64,000 nucleotides of DNA from Coprococcus aceti (GCF_025567285.1 NZ_JAOQJT010000007.1:62001-126000), one strand, 5' to 3'; shown: positions 51,669 through 61,608, counted from the first letter of the stretch. The notes: a model not told the origin generated them from the letters alone. Numbers and translations are program-made.

Positions 51669-52866
51669 TTTGATAGTGGTGGTGCTGATGCTCTTTATGG
51701 GGGTGTCAGTGCCTGATGCGGCAAATGTGTGTAATGAGAGTAAAGTTGAATCATATGATACAGATATCAAATATTGTCCAGAATTTTATGCTGAGAATGA
51801 AAAGGAAAATACCACGGAAAGTGACTCTGATATTAACTCAGATATATTGGAGGACGACTCCGTCATCGGAAGCCTCAATGAGATCACAAAAGACAAATCC
51901 GACGTGACCTTCTACGACATATACGAGTCCCTAAAGAGTGGTGACGTGGATTCCACCATAGACATGGCACTAAAAGTGTTTTCCGACAGTGTCATATACG
52001 AGGTCAGGACAAGCAGGGGGCTGGCGCTGCAGATCATAGCGGTGATCGTGCTCGGAAGTACATTTGCCCAGCTTGCGGGAAATATGGGCGAGTATGTATC
52101 CGCCCATGGTTTCATGGTTACATACATGGTGTTGTTATCGCTGCTGCTGGGGGATTTCGTCCTAGTGCAGTCCATCGTGCAGGACACCATAGGAGATGTC
52201 ACGGAGTTCATGAAAGCGTTCTATCCCATGTATGCCTCGTCTGTGTTATATGTGAGCGGCCCGGAGAGTGCCGGATATTCACAGTCGGTCATAATCCTGG
52301 TGATATACATTTGCCAGAATGTGATAATAAAGTTCATACTCCCCCTCATCAAATGCGGCGGGCTCATAGCACTCATAAATAATCTTGGAAGCGAGGATTA
52401 TTTCTCCCGGATGGCGGGGCTTATGAAGAGCCTGGCGGTGTGGGGAATGCGGACAATGTTTGCGGTGGTAACCGGGATAAATGTGGTCAAGAGCATGATA
52501 GCACCGTCCATGGACAGGCTTTCAAGAAATGGCATACTCAGGACATTGGGAAAAGGTGCAGGTATGTCCACGGTGAGCGCTGTCATCAGTGTGATGGTGA
52601 GCACAGGAGAGTTTATCAGAAACTGTATGGGGATGGCGTGTACGATCATGATAGTCATACTGGCCGCAGTGCCAATGATCAAGATAATCGTCATCATGTT
52701 CATATTAAGGTTCATCGCCGCGGTGGTGCAGCCGGTCGGAGACAAAAGATATGCCGAGGCAGCAGGCATCATGGCGGAGACAGTGGAGCTGATGCTGAGG
52801 GCGTGCGGAATAAGCGTGATGATGTTCATCATAAGCATAGCCCTGATGTCGGTGAACATATCATAG
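51658..52866 (+). CDS. spoIIIAE: Stage III sporulation protein AE
   Basis: Polytopic membrane core of the SpoIIIA complex, 402 residues from TTG 51658, which overlaps spoIIIAD by 11 bases. The reading MRGNLIVVVLMLFMGVSV gives a signal peptide with an Arg in its n-region. TTG 51670 or GTG 51676, behind GAGGGG, are alternative starts. A Glu/Asp/Ser-rich segment (about 25-85) precedes six or more membrane helices, with family segments PMYASSVLYVSGPESAGYS and the C-terminal FILRFIAAVVQPVGDKRY. There is no ATG near, so the exact N-terminus is uncertain. Confidence 0.92.
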   Translation: MRGNLIVVVLMLFMGVSVPDAANVCNESKVESYDTDIKYCPEFYAENEKENTTESDSDINSDILEDDSVIGSLNEITKDKSDVTFYDIYESLKSGDVDSTIDMALKVFSDSVIYEVRTSRGLALQIIAVIVLGSTFAQLAGNMGEYVSAHGFMVTYMVLLSLLLGDFVLVQSIVQDTIGDVTEFMKAFYPMYASSVLYVSGPESAGYSQSVIILVIYICQNVIIKFILPLIKCGGLIALINNLGSEDYFSRMAGLMKSLAVWGMRTMFAVVTGINVVKSMIAPSMDRLSRNGILRTLGKGAGMSTVSAVISVMVSTGEFIRNCMGMACTIMIVILAAVPMIKIIVIMFILRFIAAVVQPVGDKRYAEAAGIMAETVELMLRACGISVMMFIISIALMSVNIS

Positions 52867-52884
52867 AACGGATGGAGGATGTGC

Positions 52885-53358
52885 ATGCTTGCTGAGTGGC
52901 TGAAAAATATAGTTGTGTGCAGTATACTTTTTTCTGTCGTGCTGTATATTGCCCCGGATCCGAAGATGCGCAGATATGTCCAGTCGGCTGTGGGATTTGT
53001 CATGATGATGGTCGTGATAAATCCTGTCATAGGCTGGCTTGGGTATGCGGACAGGATAGAGTTCAATACATACAGTGAATCGCTTGGAATGGACGTGGCC
53101 GAGGGCGATGATGAGATGTATGTCAGGGCCATGGAGGAGGTAGTGGAGCGGTTTATATCTGACAATTGTAATGCCGATGCGGTGGTGCGTATAGTCACCG
53201 GGGAGGAGCTTGGGATAGACAGCATGGAGATATACATACAGTCTGATAAAGTAGACACAGACGGACTGAGATCCGCAGTGTCAGAGGAATATGGTGTTGA
53301 TGAGAACAGGATTACCATCAGGAGGGGCAATACAGATCATATGCAGGAGGGACTGTAG
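52885..53358 (+). CDS. spoIIIAF: Stage III sporulation protein AF
   Basis: 157 residues from ATG 52885, which has GGAGG six bases upstream; the ATG at 52879 abuts that site and is unlikely. Two N-terminal membrane helices (about 8-24 and 34-50) are followed by a ring-building-motif-like domain (VEAR-like segment EVVERFISDNCNADAVVRIV, EVYIQ-like EIYIQSDKVD). The last base of its TAG stop is the first base of the spoIIIAG GTG. Confidence 0.92.
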   Translation: MLAEWLKNIVVCSILFSVVLYIAPDPKMRRYVQSAVGFVMMMVVINPVIGWLGYADRIEFNTYSESLGMDVAEGDDEMYVRAMEEVVERFISDNCNADAVVRIVTGEELGIDSMEIYIQSDKVDTDGLRSAVSEEYGVDENRITIRRGNTDHMQEGL

Positions 53359-53966
53359 TGGAGGATTCTAAGAAAAAGGGAATATCGGGGATCATGAATA
53401 TATTGAAGAGCAGCAACAACAGATTATACAAGTTGCTGCTCATTTTGCTGTCAGGGATTTGTCTGATGATAGTTGTGTGGCCGGCAAATAACAGCAAGAC
53501 TGATAAAAATGACCTAAAGAGCGGATGGACCGGACAGTCCGATGAGACAGACGCGGATGTGACCGGCGGAAATGACCGGAATATGTCAGGGGATACCACG
53601 GATTATGTGGAGTATATGGAGGAGAGACTCACATCAGTGCTTGAGCAGGTGGACGGAATATCGGATGTGAGAGTGATGATAACGGTCAAGGACAGCGGTG
53701 AGAACATAGCACTCAAGGACTCCGGAAGCAGTTCCAGTGAGAACGGCGACAGCAGCCAGAGAAGCGTGTCGGAGGAGACGGTCATGGTGAGTGAGGGCAG
53801 TGGGAGCTCGCCGTATGTGGTCAGGTACAGGGAGCCGGAGACCGAGGGTGTGGTTATCATTTGCAAGGGGGCGGAAAATGGCGATACAACGCTGAAGATA
53901 ACGAATGCAGTGCAGGCATTATTTGACGTGCCGACGCATAAGATTGTGATATTAGAAGCAAATTAA
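53358..53966 (+). CDS. spoIIIAG: Stage III sporulation protein AG
   Basis: 202 residues; GTG start at 53358 with GGAGG seven bases upstream. One membrane helix (about 26-45, LLLILLSGICLMIVVWP), a charged linker, then the ring-forming domain beginning LTSVLEQVDGISDVRVMITV. In B. subtilis SpoIIIAG forms a large ring in the intermembrane space. A long Ser/Glu/Asp insertion (about 113-150) interrupts the domain, as is common in this family. Confidence 0.94.
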   Translation: MEDSKKKGISGIMNILKSSNNRLYKLLLILLSGICLMIVVWPANNSKTDKNDLKSGWTGQSDETDADVTGGNDRNMSGDTTDYVEYMEERLTSVLEQVDGISDVRVMITVKDSGENIALKDSGSSSSENGDSSQRSVSEETVMVSEGSGSSPYVVRYREPETEGVVIICKGAENGDTTLKITNAVQALFDVPTHKIVILEAN

Positions 53967-53978
53967 TGTGGAGGGACT

Positions 53979-54611
53979 ATGAAGAAATTCAGTGGAAAGA
54001 ACAGACTGGCGGTCATCGCACTTGCAGTTATGATAGGGGTGGCCGGTTACATGAGCTTTGCGGATGCAGGAAAGGACAAGAAGAAGGAAAAAACTGACAA
54101 AAAACAGGTGGAGGTGATCAACTATGAGGATCTCTCGTCCATGGCGGAAAATGAGAACTCACAGGCGGTGAAGGATGAGAATGGCCAGACCGAGGATGTG
54201 GAGCTCAATGGCCAGGAGGATGAGATCGGTGACGCTGTACTCACCAGTGCACAGGTGACAAGCAATATGGCCGCGGCAAAGTTGAACCGTGAGCAGAGCA
54301 GATCAAGGAGCAAGGAAGCTCTGATGGATGTGATAGGTGATGAGGCACTCAGCGATTCGGCAAAGAAGGAGGCGACAGATACATATGTGAAGCTGAACGA
54401 TACCATAGAGAAGGAGACAGATGTCGAGACAGTTCTGGCGGCAAAGGGGTATAGCGATGCCATAGTGACGATAAGTGATGAGGCTGTTGACGTGTCGCTG
54501 AATGTGGAATCGCTGTCGGATACCGAGAGAGCACAGATAGAGGACATAGTTATCCGAAAAACAGGGTATGATATAAGCAGTGTTGCAATATCTGTCATGG
54601 GTGGCAAATAG
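53979..54611 (+). CDS. spoIIIAH: Stage III sporulation protein AH
   Basis: 210 residues. N-terminal membrane helix (about 9-24), acidic linker, coiled coil (AAAKLNREQSRSRSKEALMDVIG), and a C-terminal ring-building domain (ETVLAAKGYSDAIVTISDEAVDVSLN, SVAISVMGGK). It pairs with forespore SpoIIQ, which is not in this window. It is the last of the eight spoIIIA genes; a 94-base gap follows. Confidence 0.94.
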   Translation: MKKFSGKNRLAVIALAVMIGVAGYMSFADAGKDKKKEKTDKKQVEVINYEDLSSMAENENSQAVKDENGQTEDVELNGQEDEIGDAVLTSAQVTSNMAAAKLNREQSRSRSKEALMDVIGDEALSDSAKKEATDTYVKLNDTIEKETDVETVLAAKGYSDAIVTISDEAVDVSLNVESLSDTERAQIEDIVIRKTGYDISSVAISVMGGK

Positions 54612-54711
54612 ACAGCGGAAGGATAAGCCGTGAATCGCATATACTTGCAAAATAGCTGCCTTCAGATTATAATAAGATTCAAATAACCCATACGAAACGG
54701 GAGGTATGACC

Positions 54712-55131
54712 ATGAGTGATAAGTTGAATGATGATATCGTGATTGAAGGCAGCGCGGTTCAGGATAATTCTTACAATATAGAAGAGAGCAATTCTCTGGG
54801 CAAAGTTCAGATAGCGGATGACGTAGTGGCTATCATAGCAGGGCTTGCAGCCGGAGAGGTTGAAGGTGTATACAGACTTACAGGCAACCTTCCAAATGAG
54901 CTTGCCTCAAAGTTCGGAAAGAAGAACCCTGCAAAGGGCGTTAAGGTAGAGCTTCTTCCTGGCAAGGTAAAGGTTGATATTGCGATAGAGGTTCTGTACG
55001 AGTACAGCATACCATCAGTATCAGGTCAGGTTCAGGATAAGGTCAAGCAGGCTATAGAGACCATGACAGGACTGAGCGTTGAGGAAGTCAACATAAGGAT
55101 AGCCGGTGTACGTGTTGGAGATGGCAGATAG
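54712..55131 (+). CDS. Asp23/Gls24 family envelope stress protein (YqhY-like)
   Basis: 139 residues from ATG 54712, with CGGGAGG seven bases upstream; the ATG at 54706 overlaps that site. Family segments: GKVQIADDVVAIIAGLAAGEVEGVY, KGVKVELLPGKVKVDIAIEVLYEYSIP and VEEVNIRIAGVRV. YqhY lies between spoIIIA/acc genes and nusB in B. subtilis, where its loss disturbs acetyl-CoA carboxylase balance. The acc genes are absent here. Confidence 0.92.
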   Translation: MSDKLNDDIVIEGSAVQDNSYNIEESNSLGKVQIADDVVAIIAGLAAGEVEGVYRLTGNLPNELASKFGKKNPAKGVKVELLPGKVKVDIAIEVLYEYSIPSVSGQVQDKVKQAIETMTGLSVEEVNIRIAGVRVGDGR

Positions 55132-55167
55132 GATACAGATAAAGCTTTATATAGTGGAGAGGAAGAT

Positions 55168-55647
55168 ATGACTAGAAGAGATATAAGAGACAGGATATTC
55201 AAGATAGTATTTACACTGGAGTTCAATGACGCTGAGGGCATGCAGGATCAGCTTGATTTTGCATTTGACCCTGAGATGCCGGGAGATGAGGAGGACGATC
55301 CGCTTCTGTACGGAATAGTCAGCAATGAGGACAGAGATTATATAACCACCAAGGTTAAGAATATCATCTCTAAGAAAGCAGAGATAGATGAGATCATTTC
55401 ACAGATATCAGAAGGCTGGAAGCTTCCTCGTATAGGCAAGGAGGAGCTGGCTATATTAAGGCTTGGTGTCTATGAAGTGAAGTACGATGAGAGCATACCG
55501 GAGAAGGTCGCCATCAATGAGGCGGTTGAGCTGGCAAAGAAGTATTGTGATGCATCGGCGAGCAAGTTCGTGAATGCACTTCTTGCAAAGCTTGTATCCG
55601 GTGATAAGGACAAGAAGGAGAGTGGCGCAGATGCCACAGCAGAATAA
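55168..55647 (+). CDS. nusB: Transcription antitermination factor NusB
   Basis: All-helical RNA-binding factor acting with NusE on boxA in rRNA operons. The product is 159 residues. It begins MTRRDIRDRIFKIVFTLEF and has the C-terminal signature RLGVYEVKYDESIPEKVAINEAVELAKKY with FVNALLAKL. GGAGAGGAAG precedes the ATG. Its last 17 bases overlap the xseA start. Confidence 0.95.
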   Translation: MTRRDIRDRIFKIVFTLEFNDAEGMQDQLDFAFDPEMPGDEEDDPLLYGIVSNEDRDYITTKVKNIISKKAEIDEIISQISEGWKLPRIGKEELAILRLGVYEVKYDESIPEKVAINEAVELAKKYCDASASKFVNALLAKLVSGDKDKKESGADATAE

Positions 55648-56911
55648 CATATATACAGTCAAGGAACTCAATGAGAGGATACAGGAGTTGGTCAGCGGCG
55701 AGCCGTGGCTTGGCAGTCTGGGAGTTGAGGGAGAGATCACAGGACTCGGAACAGACAAGAGAGGTCATATGTATTTCAGTCTCAAGGATCCCAGCGGAGT
55801 TCTGGCGGCTGTTATGTTTGCGGGAAAACAGGTATATGGACTCAAGTTTGCTCCGAAGAACGGAGACAAGGTTCATGCATTTGGTCATATTGATGTCTTC
55901 GTGAGAGACGGAAAGTATCAGCTCTATGTAGACAGGCTGGTGCGTGTGGGTGACGGCGAGGTGAATGCCAAGCTGGAGAGACTCATAGCCAGACTGGACG
56001 GCATGGGGCTGTTTTCGCAGGAATACAAGAAGCCTATTCCCGCCTATCCGAGGCGTATTGGTATAGTGACGGCGGGGGCAAAGGCTGCGATAAGCGATAT
56101 CCGTGCAGTGGCAAAACGGAGGGATCCGTATGCCCAGCTCTATTGTTATCCTGCGACCGTGCAGGGACAGTATGCGGCGGCGGATATATCCAGAGGAATC
56201 GAGATACTTGATTCCATGGGGCTCGACCTCATCATCGTCGGAAGAGGCGGAGGTTCCAAGGAGGATCTGTGGGCGTTCAATGAGGAGCAGGTGGCATGGG
56301 CCATATTCAATGCGGAGACACCTATCATATCGGCTACGGGGCATGAGATAGACACCACAGTTGCGGACATGGTTGCGGACAGGAGAGAATCCAATCCGTC
56401 CACGGCTGTCATGCATGCGCTTCCGGTGGTGGCAGAGACAGTTGCCGGATTTGACAGGAGACTTGAACAGCTCACCATGCTGATATCCGGCAGGATAGAC
56501 AGACTTGCGAGGAGTCTGGATGGATATGACAGGCAGCTCAGACTCTTAAGTCCATCCGGAAGAATGGACAGTCAGAGGCAGCAGCTTGACAGAATAGAGA
56601 AACAGATAAATGAGCTGATGGCGGATAAGATAGAGGACAGATCTATGCGCTGCGACAGACTTCATGATAGGATGAAGAGCGCGATGGTCAGAAAGTACGA
56701 CATGACAAGGAATGCCCTTGCGGTCATGACGGAGAGAATACATGGCCTTTCGCCTACAGCTAAGCTCATAAATGGATTTGGATATATTTCATCGGATGGT
56801 GAGCCTGTCAGATCTGTGGTAGGGATCACACCTGGGGATGATATAGAGATAACTCTTCATGATGGAAGAATACAGGCGGTCGTGGCTGACGTGACCGGGC
56901 AGGAGGAATAG
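55631..56911 (+). CDS. xseA: Exodeoxyribonuclease VII large subunit
   Basis: Single-strand-specific exonuclease subunit. The start ATG 55631 lies inside the end of nusB, nine bases after AAGGAGAG; an upstream in-frame ATG at 55574 is deep inside nusB. The product is 426 residues. The N-terminal OB-fold (about 10-105) has YTVKELNERIQELVS. The catalytic core has RRIGIVTAGAKAAISDI, GRGGGSKEDLWAFN and SATGHEIDTTVADMVADRR. A coiled-coil region follows. Confidence 0.96.
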   Translation: MPQQNNIYTVKELNERIQELVSGEPWLGSLGVEGEITGLGTDKRGHMYFSLKDPSGVLAAVMFAGKQVYGLKFAPKNGDKVHAFGHIDVFVRDGKYQLYVDRLVRVGDGEVNAKLERLIARLDGMGLFSQEYKKPIPAYPRRIGIVTAGAKAAISDIRAVAKRRDPYAQLYCYPATVQGQYAAADISRGIEILDSMGLDLIIVGRGGGSKEDLWAFNEEQVAWAIFNAETPIISATGHEIDTTVADMVADRRESNPSTAVMHALPVVAETVAGFDRRLEQLTMLISGRIDRLARSLDGYDRQLRLLSPSGRMDSQRQQLDRIEKQINELMADKIEDRSMRCDRLHDRMKSAMVRKYDMTRNALAVMTERIHGLSPTAKLINGFGYISSDGEPVRSVVGITPGDDIEITLHDGRIQAVVADVTGQEE

Positions 56912-56913
56912 AT

Positions 56914-57147
56914 ATGGCAGAAGATACACAGAATATGGATACAGCGGACACTCTTCAGGATGTGTCCATAGAGGAGGCTCTTGCCAGACTTGATGAGATA
57001 GCGGCTGCGCTTGAGAATACTGATACGGGGCTCAAGGAGTCCATGGAGCTTTATTCTGAGGGCGTCCAGCTCATAAACAGATGCAGGAATTACCTGTGCG
57101 ATGTTGAGAAAGAGATGATAACACTTTCGGGTCAGGAGGAAGCATGA
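56914..57147 (+). CDS. xseB: Exodeoxyribonuclease VII small subunit
   Basis: 77 residues, helical hairpin that binds XseA. Typical segments: SIEEALARLDEIAAALENTDTGLKESMELY and EGVQLINRCRNYL. It starts two bases after xseA and its TGA overlaps the ATG of the prenyltransferase gene (ATGA). Confidence 0.94.
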   Translation: MAEDTQNMDTADTLQDVSIEEALARLDEIAAALENTDTGLKESMELYSEGVQLINRCRNYLCDVEKEMITLSGQEEA

Positions 57148-58028
57148 TAGATAAACTTATAGCGGAGAAGGCGGTAAGGATCAACGATATAGTTGAGAGC
57201 TATCTGCCACCTGCAGACGGATTTAACAGGACAGTGTGTGAGGCCATGGCGTACTCGGTAGAGGCGGGTGGAAAGAGGCTTCGTCCAATGCTCATGGAGG
57301 AGACATACAGGCTGTTCGGTGGCAAATCAGAGGTTATAAAGCCGTTCATGGCTGCGATAGAGATGATACATACATATTCACTCATACATGACGATCTTCC
57401 GGCTCTGGACAATGACGATTACAGGCGCGGAAGAAAGACATCCCATGTGGTATTTGGCGAGGCGATGGCCATTCTTGCGGGGGATGCGCTGCTCAATTAT
57501 GCATATGAGACCGCATGTAAGGCATTTGGCATGGGTGAGGATATACATGCTGTGGCGTCTGCGATGTGTGTGCTTGCGCAGAAGCCGGGTATAAACGGCA
57601 TGATAGGCGGTCAGGTCGTCGATGTGGAGATGACCGGCAAGGAGCTCTCAAAGGAGCAGCTTGAATATGTGTATGAGAACAAGACCGGAGCCCTCATAGA
57701 GGCATCCATGATGATAGGCGCGATACTTGCGGGGGCAGACGAGGCTAAGGTTGCGGCGGTACACAAGATAGCATCGGACGTCGGCATGGCATTCCAGATC
57801 CAGGACGATATTCTGGATGTCTGTGGAGACAGTGCGCTCCTTGGAAAGCCGACGCTGAGTGATGAGGAGAATGGCAAGGTTACATATGTCACGATACATG
57901 GAATTGATGAATCCAGACGTTATGTGACTGAGCTGTCGGAGAGAGCAGTAAGAGAATTGGAAGAGATAGGCGGGGACAATGAGTTTCTGAAGGAATTGGT
58001 CATCTGGCTGATAAACAGGGATAAATAG
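57144..58028 (+). CDS. ispA: Polyprenyl (farnesyl/geranyl) diphosphate synthase
   Basis: Condenses IPP with allylic diphosphates for isoprenoid synthesis. The product is 294 residues. The first Asp-rich motif is HDDLPALDNDDYRRGR, the second QIQDDILD; GGKRLRP at the N-terminus is also diagnostic. Start overlaps xseB (ATGA), so translation is coupled. It precedes dxs, which makes the precursor by the MEP pathway. Confidence 0.95.
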   Translation: MIDKLIAEKAVRINDIVESYLPPADGFNRTVCEAMAYSVEAGGKRLRPMLMEETYRLFGGKSEVIKPFMAAIEMIHTYSLIHDDLPALDNDDYRRGRKTSHVVFGEAMAILAGDALLNYAYETACKAFGMGEDIHAVASAMCVLAQKPGINGMIGGQVVDVEMTGKELSKEQLEYVYENKTGALIEASMMIGAILAGADEAKVAAVHKIASDVGMAFQIQDDILDVCGDSALLGKPTLSDEENGKVTYVTIHGIDESRRYVTELSERAVRELEEIGGDNEFLKELVIWLINRDK

Positions 58029-58049
58029 GACTCCTCTCGTGGTGTGCAT

Positions 58050-59927
58050 ATGAATATACTGGATAGAATAAATAAACCAAACGATATAAAGGATATAGAC
58101 AGGGAAGATCTGCCGGAGCTGGCGGATGAGATCAGAGAATTTCTGGTGTCGCATGTGAGCGAGACCGGTGGACATTTGGCTCCGAATCTTGGATGCGTGG
58201 AACTTACAATGGCACTTCACAGGGTTCTGGATTTCCCTGAGGATAAGCTTATATGGGATGTGGGACATCAGTCCTATGTCCACAAGATACTGACGGGCAG
58301 GAAGAATGAGATGGGCACTCTCAGACAGTTTGGAGGAATGAGCGGTTTCCCGAAGACCAGTGAGAGCCCGTGCGATGCGTTCAATACAGGACACAGCTCA
58401 ACATCCATTTCTGCTGCGCTCGGAATGGCGTGCGCCAGAAGTATCAAGGGTACAAATGAGAAGATTGCCGCAGTGATCGGAGATGGCTCCTTCACAGGTG
58501 GTATGGTATATGAGGCCATGAATAATATGGCGGATATCAAGACCGGTTGCCTTGTTGTGCTGAACGATAACAATATGTCCATCGATCGGAATGTTGGCGG
58601 CATGTCCACATATCTCAGCAAGATACGTGTTGGGCAGCAGTACAATGATTTTAAGGGTAACGTGGAGAAGATCCTCATGAAGATTCCTGTGGCTGGAGAG
58701 CATCTTGCCAGAGGGCTGAAGAAGTCAAAGGATTCCATCAAGCAGATATTTGTGCCGGGTATGTTCTTCGAGGAGCTGGGTGTCACATATATAGGACCTA
58801 TAGACGGACACGATATAGATGTGATGGAGGCCACTTTCCGCAAAGCGCTTAAGCTCAACAGACCGATCCTTGTGCATGTGAAGACTGTGAAGGGCAAGGG
58901 TTATACCCATGCCGAGAGACACCCGAGCTATTTCCACGGCATTGATCCGTTTGATATACAGACAGGAAAGGTCATGAAGGACAGGAAGGTCATGACAAAC
59001 ACAGGAGTGTTTGCCAGAAAGCTGGTGGAGCTTGGTAAGGCTGATCCAAGGATAACAGCCATAACGGCTGCCATGGGCAAGGGAACAGGAGTGGCGGCAT
59101 TTGCCGCGGAGTTCCCGGACAGGGCTTTTGACGTGGGCATTGCGGAGGAACATGCGGTGACGTTTGCCGCGGGACTTGCTACGTCGGGACTGGTGCCTGT
59201 GGTTGCGATATACTCGTCATTTTTGCAGAGGGCATATGATCAGATCTTACACGATGTGTGCCTGCAGAAGCTGCATGTCATATTTGCCATTGACAGGTCA
59301 GGGCTTGTCGGTGCAGATGGCGATACACATCAGGGCATATTTGACACTGCGTTTCTGTCACATATTCCGAACATGACCATCATTGCGCCGAAGAACAGAT
59401 ATGAGCTCACCAGAGCGATGGAGTGGGCTGTTGCTTACGATGGTCCGGTTGCGCTCAAGTATTCCAGAGGAGAGGCTTATTACGGACTTAAGGAATACAA
59501 TGTGGATATTGAGTATGGCAGGAGCGAGATGATCCACAGGGGACAGAAGCTTGCCATAGTGGCTGTTGGAAACATGGTCCAGGAGGCCGAGAAGGTGTAT
59601 GACAGACTGCTGGCCGATGGAACAAATGTCACATTTGTCAATGCAAGATTCCTGAAGCCGATAGATACTGATATGATAGATGAGCTCAGCAGGGATCATA
59701 AACATATAGTGGTTATTGAAGAAGAGATAAAGCATGGCGGATACGGATCTCTGGTCGAGGAGTATGTCATGGACAGACATCTTGATGTGGATGTGACAGT
59801 GTGTGCCATTGAGGATACATTTGTACAGCATGGAAGCGTGGAGGAGCTCAGGAGGATGCTGAAGCTTGACGCGGATTCGCTGTATGACAGGATAAAACAT
59901 ATAATATCGACAGATTGTACAGAATAA
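58050..59927 (+). CDS. dxs: 1-deoxy-D-xylulose-5-phosphate synthase
   Basis: Thiamine-diphosphate enzyme, first step of the MEP isoprenoid pathway. ATG 58050 gives 625 residues; GTG 58044 is in frame and the ribosome site (GTGGTG) is poor. The N-terminal domain has GHVGQ-type WDVGHQSYVHKILTGR, the ThDP-binding GDGSFTGGMVYEAMNN, and YIGPIDGHD. The transketolase-like part has DVGIAEEHAVTFAAG and GDTHQGIFD, and a C-terminal domain follows. Adjacent ispA uses its products downstream. Confidence 0.97.
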   Translation: MNILDRINKPNDIKDIDREDLPELADEIREFLVSHVSETGGHLAPNLGCVELTMALHRVLDFPEDKLIWDVGHQSYVHKILTGRKNEMGTLRQFGGMSGFPKTSESPCDAFNTGHSSTSISAALGMACARSIKGTNEKIAAVIGDGSFTGGMVYEAMNNMADIKTGCLVVLNDNNMSIDRNVGGMSTYLSKIRVGQQYNDFKGNVEKILMKIPVAGEHLARGLKKSKDSIKQIFVPGMFFEELGVTYIGPIDGHDIDVMEATFRKALKLNRPILVHVKTVKGKGYTHAERHPSYFHGIDPFDIQTGKVMKDRKVMTNTGVFARKLVELGKADPRITAITAAMGKGTGVAAFAAEFPDRAFDVGIAEEHAVTFAAGLATSGLVPVVAIYSSFLQRAYDQILHDVCLQKLHVIFAIDRSGLVGADGDTHQGIFDTAFLSHIPNMTIIAPKNRYELTRAMEWAVAYDGPVALKYSRGEAYYGLKEYNVDIEYGRSEMIHRGQKLAIVAVGNMVQEAEKVYDRLLADGTNVTFVNARFLKPIDTDMIDELSRDHKHIVVIEEEIKHGGYGSLVEEYVMDRHLDVDVTVCAIEDTFVQHGSVEELRRMLKLDADSLYDRIKHIISTDCTE

Positions 59928-59938
59928 GAGGAAGACAG

Positions 59939-60742
59939 ATGAAGAAGAGACTTGATGTTCTCCTTGTAGAACAGGGACTGGCAGATTCACGAGAGAAGGC
60001 GAAAGCCATCATCATGTCAGGAATAGTGTATGTTGACAATAACAAAGAGGATAAGGCCGGCACGACATTTGACGAGACTGCTAAGATAGAGGTCAGGGGC
60101 AACACCCTCAAATACGTGAGCCGTGGAGGCCTGAAGCTTGAGAAGGCTATGGATCATTTCGGCGTGGAACTTGCGGGTAAGGTGTGCATGGATGTAGGTG
60201 CTTCCACTGGTGGTTTTACCGACTGTATGCTGCAGAATGGTGCGGTGAAGGTGTATTCCGTTGACGTGGGTCATGGACAGCTTGCATGGAAGCTCAGAAA
60301 TGACGAGAGAGTTGTCTGTATGGAGAAAACAAATATACGATATGTCACACCTGAGGATATTGACGATAAGATTGAATTTGCTTCGATAGATGTGTCATTT
60401 ATATCTCTTACAAAGGTGCTTCCAGCGGTAAAGGAGCTGCTTACGGATAGTGGAGAGATCGTGTGCCTTATCAAGCCGCAGTTCGAGGCGGGAAGAGAGA
60501 AGGTTGGCAAGAAGGGCGTTGTCAGAGAGCTTTCAACCCATATTGAGGTTGTGGAGATGATAGTCGGTTATGCCAGAAGTATAGGATTCCGCACACTGCA
60601 CCTCAGCTATTCACCTATAAAAGGACCTGAGGGCAACATAGAATATCTGCTCCACATATCAAAGGACGAGTCGAAGACGGATGAGGAATTCGACATAAAG
60701 GCTCTGGTGGAGGAGTCCCACAACGAACTGAACAAGTCATAG
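59939..60742 (+). CDS. TlyA family rRNA 2'-O-methyltransferase (YqxC-like)
   Basis: 267 residues from ATG 59939, with GAGGAAG upstream; the longer frame from 59915 overlaps dxs. N-terminal S4 RNA-binding domain (KRLDVLLVEQGLADSREKAKAIIMSG), then an FtsJ-like SAM domain with CMDVGASTGGFTDCML, IDVSFISL and LIKPQFEAGRE. In mycobacteria TlyA methylates cytidines in 16S and 23S rRNA; here substrate is inferred. Order dxs-yqxC-argR-recN is as in B. subtilis, with nadK inserted. Confidence 0.92.
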   Translation: MKKRLDVLLVEQGLADSREKAKAIIMSGIVYVDNNKEDKAGTTFDETAKIEVRGNTLKYVSRGGLKLEKAMDHFGVELAGKVCMDVGASTGGFTDCMLQNGAVKVYSVDVGHGQLAWKLRNDERVVCMEKTNIRYVTPEDIDDKIEFASIDVSFISLTKVLPAVKELLTDSGEIVCLIKPQFEAGREKVGKKGVVRELSTHIEVVEMIVGYARSIGFRTLHLSYSPIKGPEGNIEYLLHISKDESKTDEEFDIKALVEESHNELNKS

Positions 60743-60752
60743 AGGATACGAT

Positions 60753-61607
60753 ATGAAGAATTTTTATATAGTATATAACCCGGATAAGGATGAGGATAAT
60801 CGTATAACGTCGGAGCTCACAGCGTATATTGAATCGCAAAATGGTGCGTGTAAAGCCATGGACTGCTACAGCTTCAGTGCATGTGACAAGCAGCATGTTA
60901 CGGATGAGCTTGAGAGCTTTGACTGTATACTTGTTCTTGGAGGGGATGGAACACTCCTCAATGTGGCATCCAGTGCCAGCCATGTGGAGATTCCTCTGTT
61001 CGGGATAAATCTTGGAACGGTGGGATTCCTCACTGAGGGGGAGATCACCAACTGGCAGACCATCATAGACAGACTGCTTGCGGATGATTATTCCATGCAG
61101 GACAGAATGATGATCAGGGGAACAGTCAGAACAGGAGACGGCAAGGAGTGCAGGAAGAGGGCACTCAATGATATAGTTATCAGCAGGGCAGGATTTTCAA
61201 GACTTATAGGCCTTGATGTCTATGTAAATGGAAGCTTTCTGAATGCCTATGAGGGAGATGGAATCATCATATCGACCCCTACTGGCTCCACGGGTTACAA
61301 TCTCTCAGCCGGAGGTCCGATCGTGGATCCTATGGCAAGACTGATGATCATCACTCCGGTATGTCCACATTCGCTGACTTCGAAGAGTATTGTGCTTCCT
61401 AGTGACGCAAAGGTTTCAATAGAGATCGCCAAGAAGAGGAAGACGCAGGACACCGAGGCGATAGTTTCATTTGACGGTGGAAATGATTTCGAACTGGCAG
61501 CAGGCGATGTCCTTGATATATGCGTGTCACAGAGAACCACGCAGCTCGTAAAGGCGAGTGACGTGAATTTCTACGAGATACTTAGAAACAAGCTTGGGGG
61601 AAAGTGA
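60753..61607 (+). CDS. nadK: NAD kinase
   Basis: Phosphorylates NAD to NADP. The product is 284 residues. GGDGTLLNVA carries the GGDG motif, followed by GINLGTVGFLTEG, the EGDGIIISTPTGSTGYNLSAGGPI region and C-terminal VSFDGG. It starts ten bases after the tlyA-like gene behind AGAGGATAC. Confidence 0.96.
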   Translation: MKNFYIVYNPDKDEDNRITSELTAYIESQNGACKAMDCYSFSACDKQHVTDELESFDCILVLGGDGTLLNVASSASHVEIPLFGINLGTVGFLTEGEITNWQTIIDRLLADDYSMQDRMMIRGTVRTGDGKECRKRALNDIVISRAGFSRLIGLDVYVNGSFLNAYEGDGIIISTPTGSTGYNLSAGGPIVDPMARLMIITPVCPHSLTSKSIVLPSDAKVSIEIAKKRKTQDTEAIVSFDGGNDFELAAGDVLDICVSQRTTQLVKASDVNFYEILRNKLGGK

Positions 61608-61608
61608 T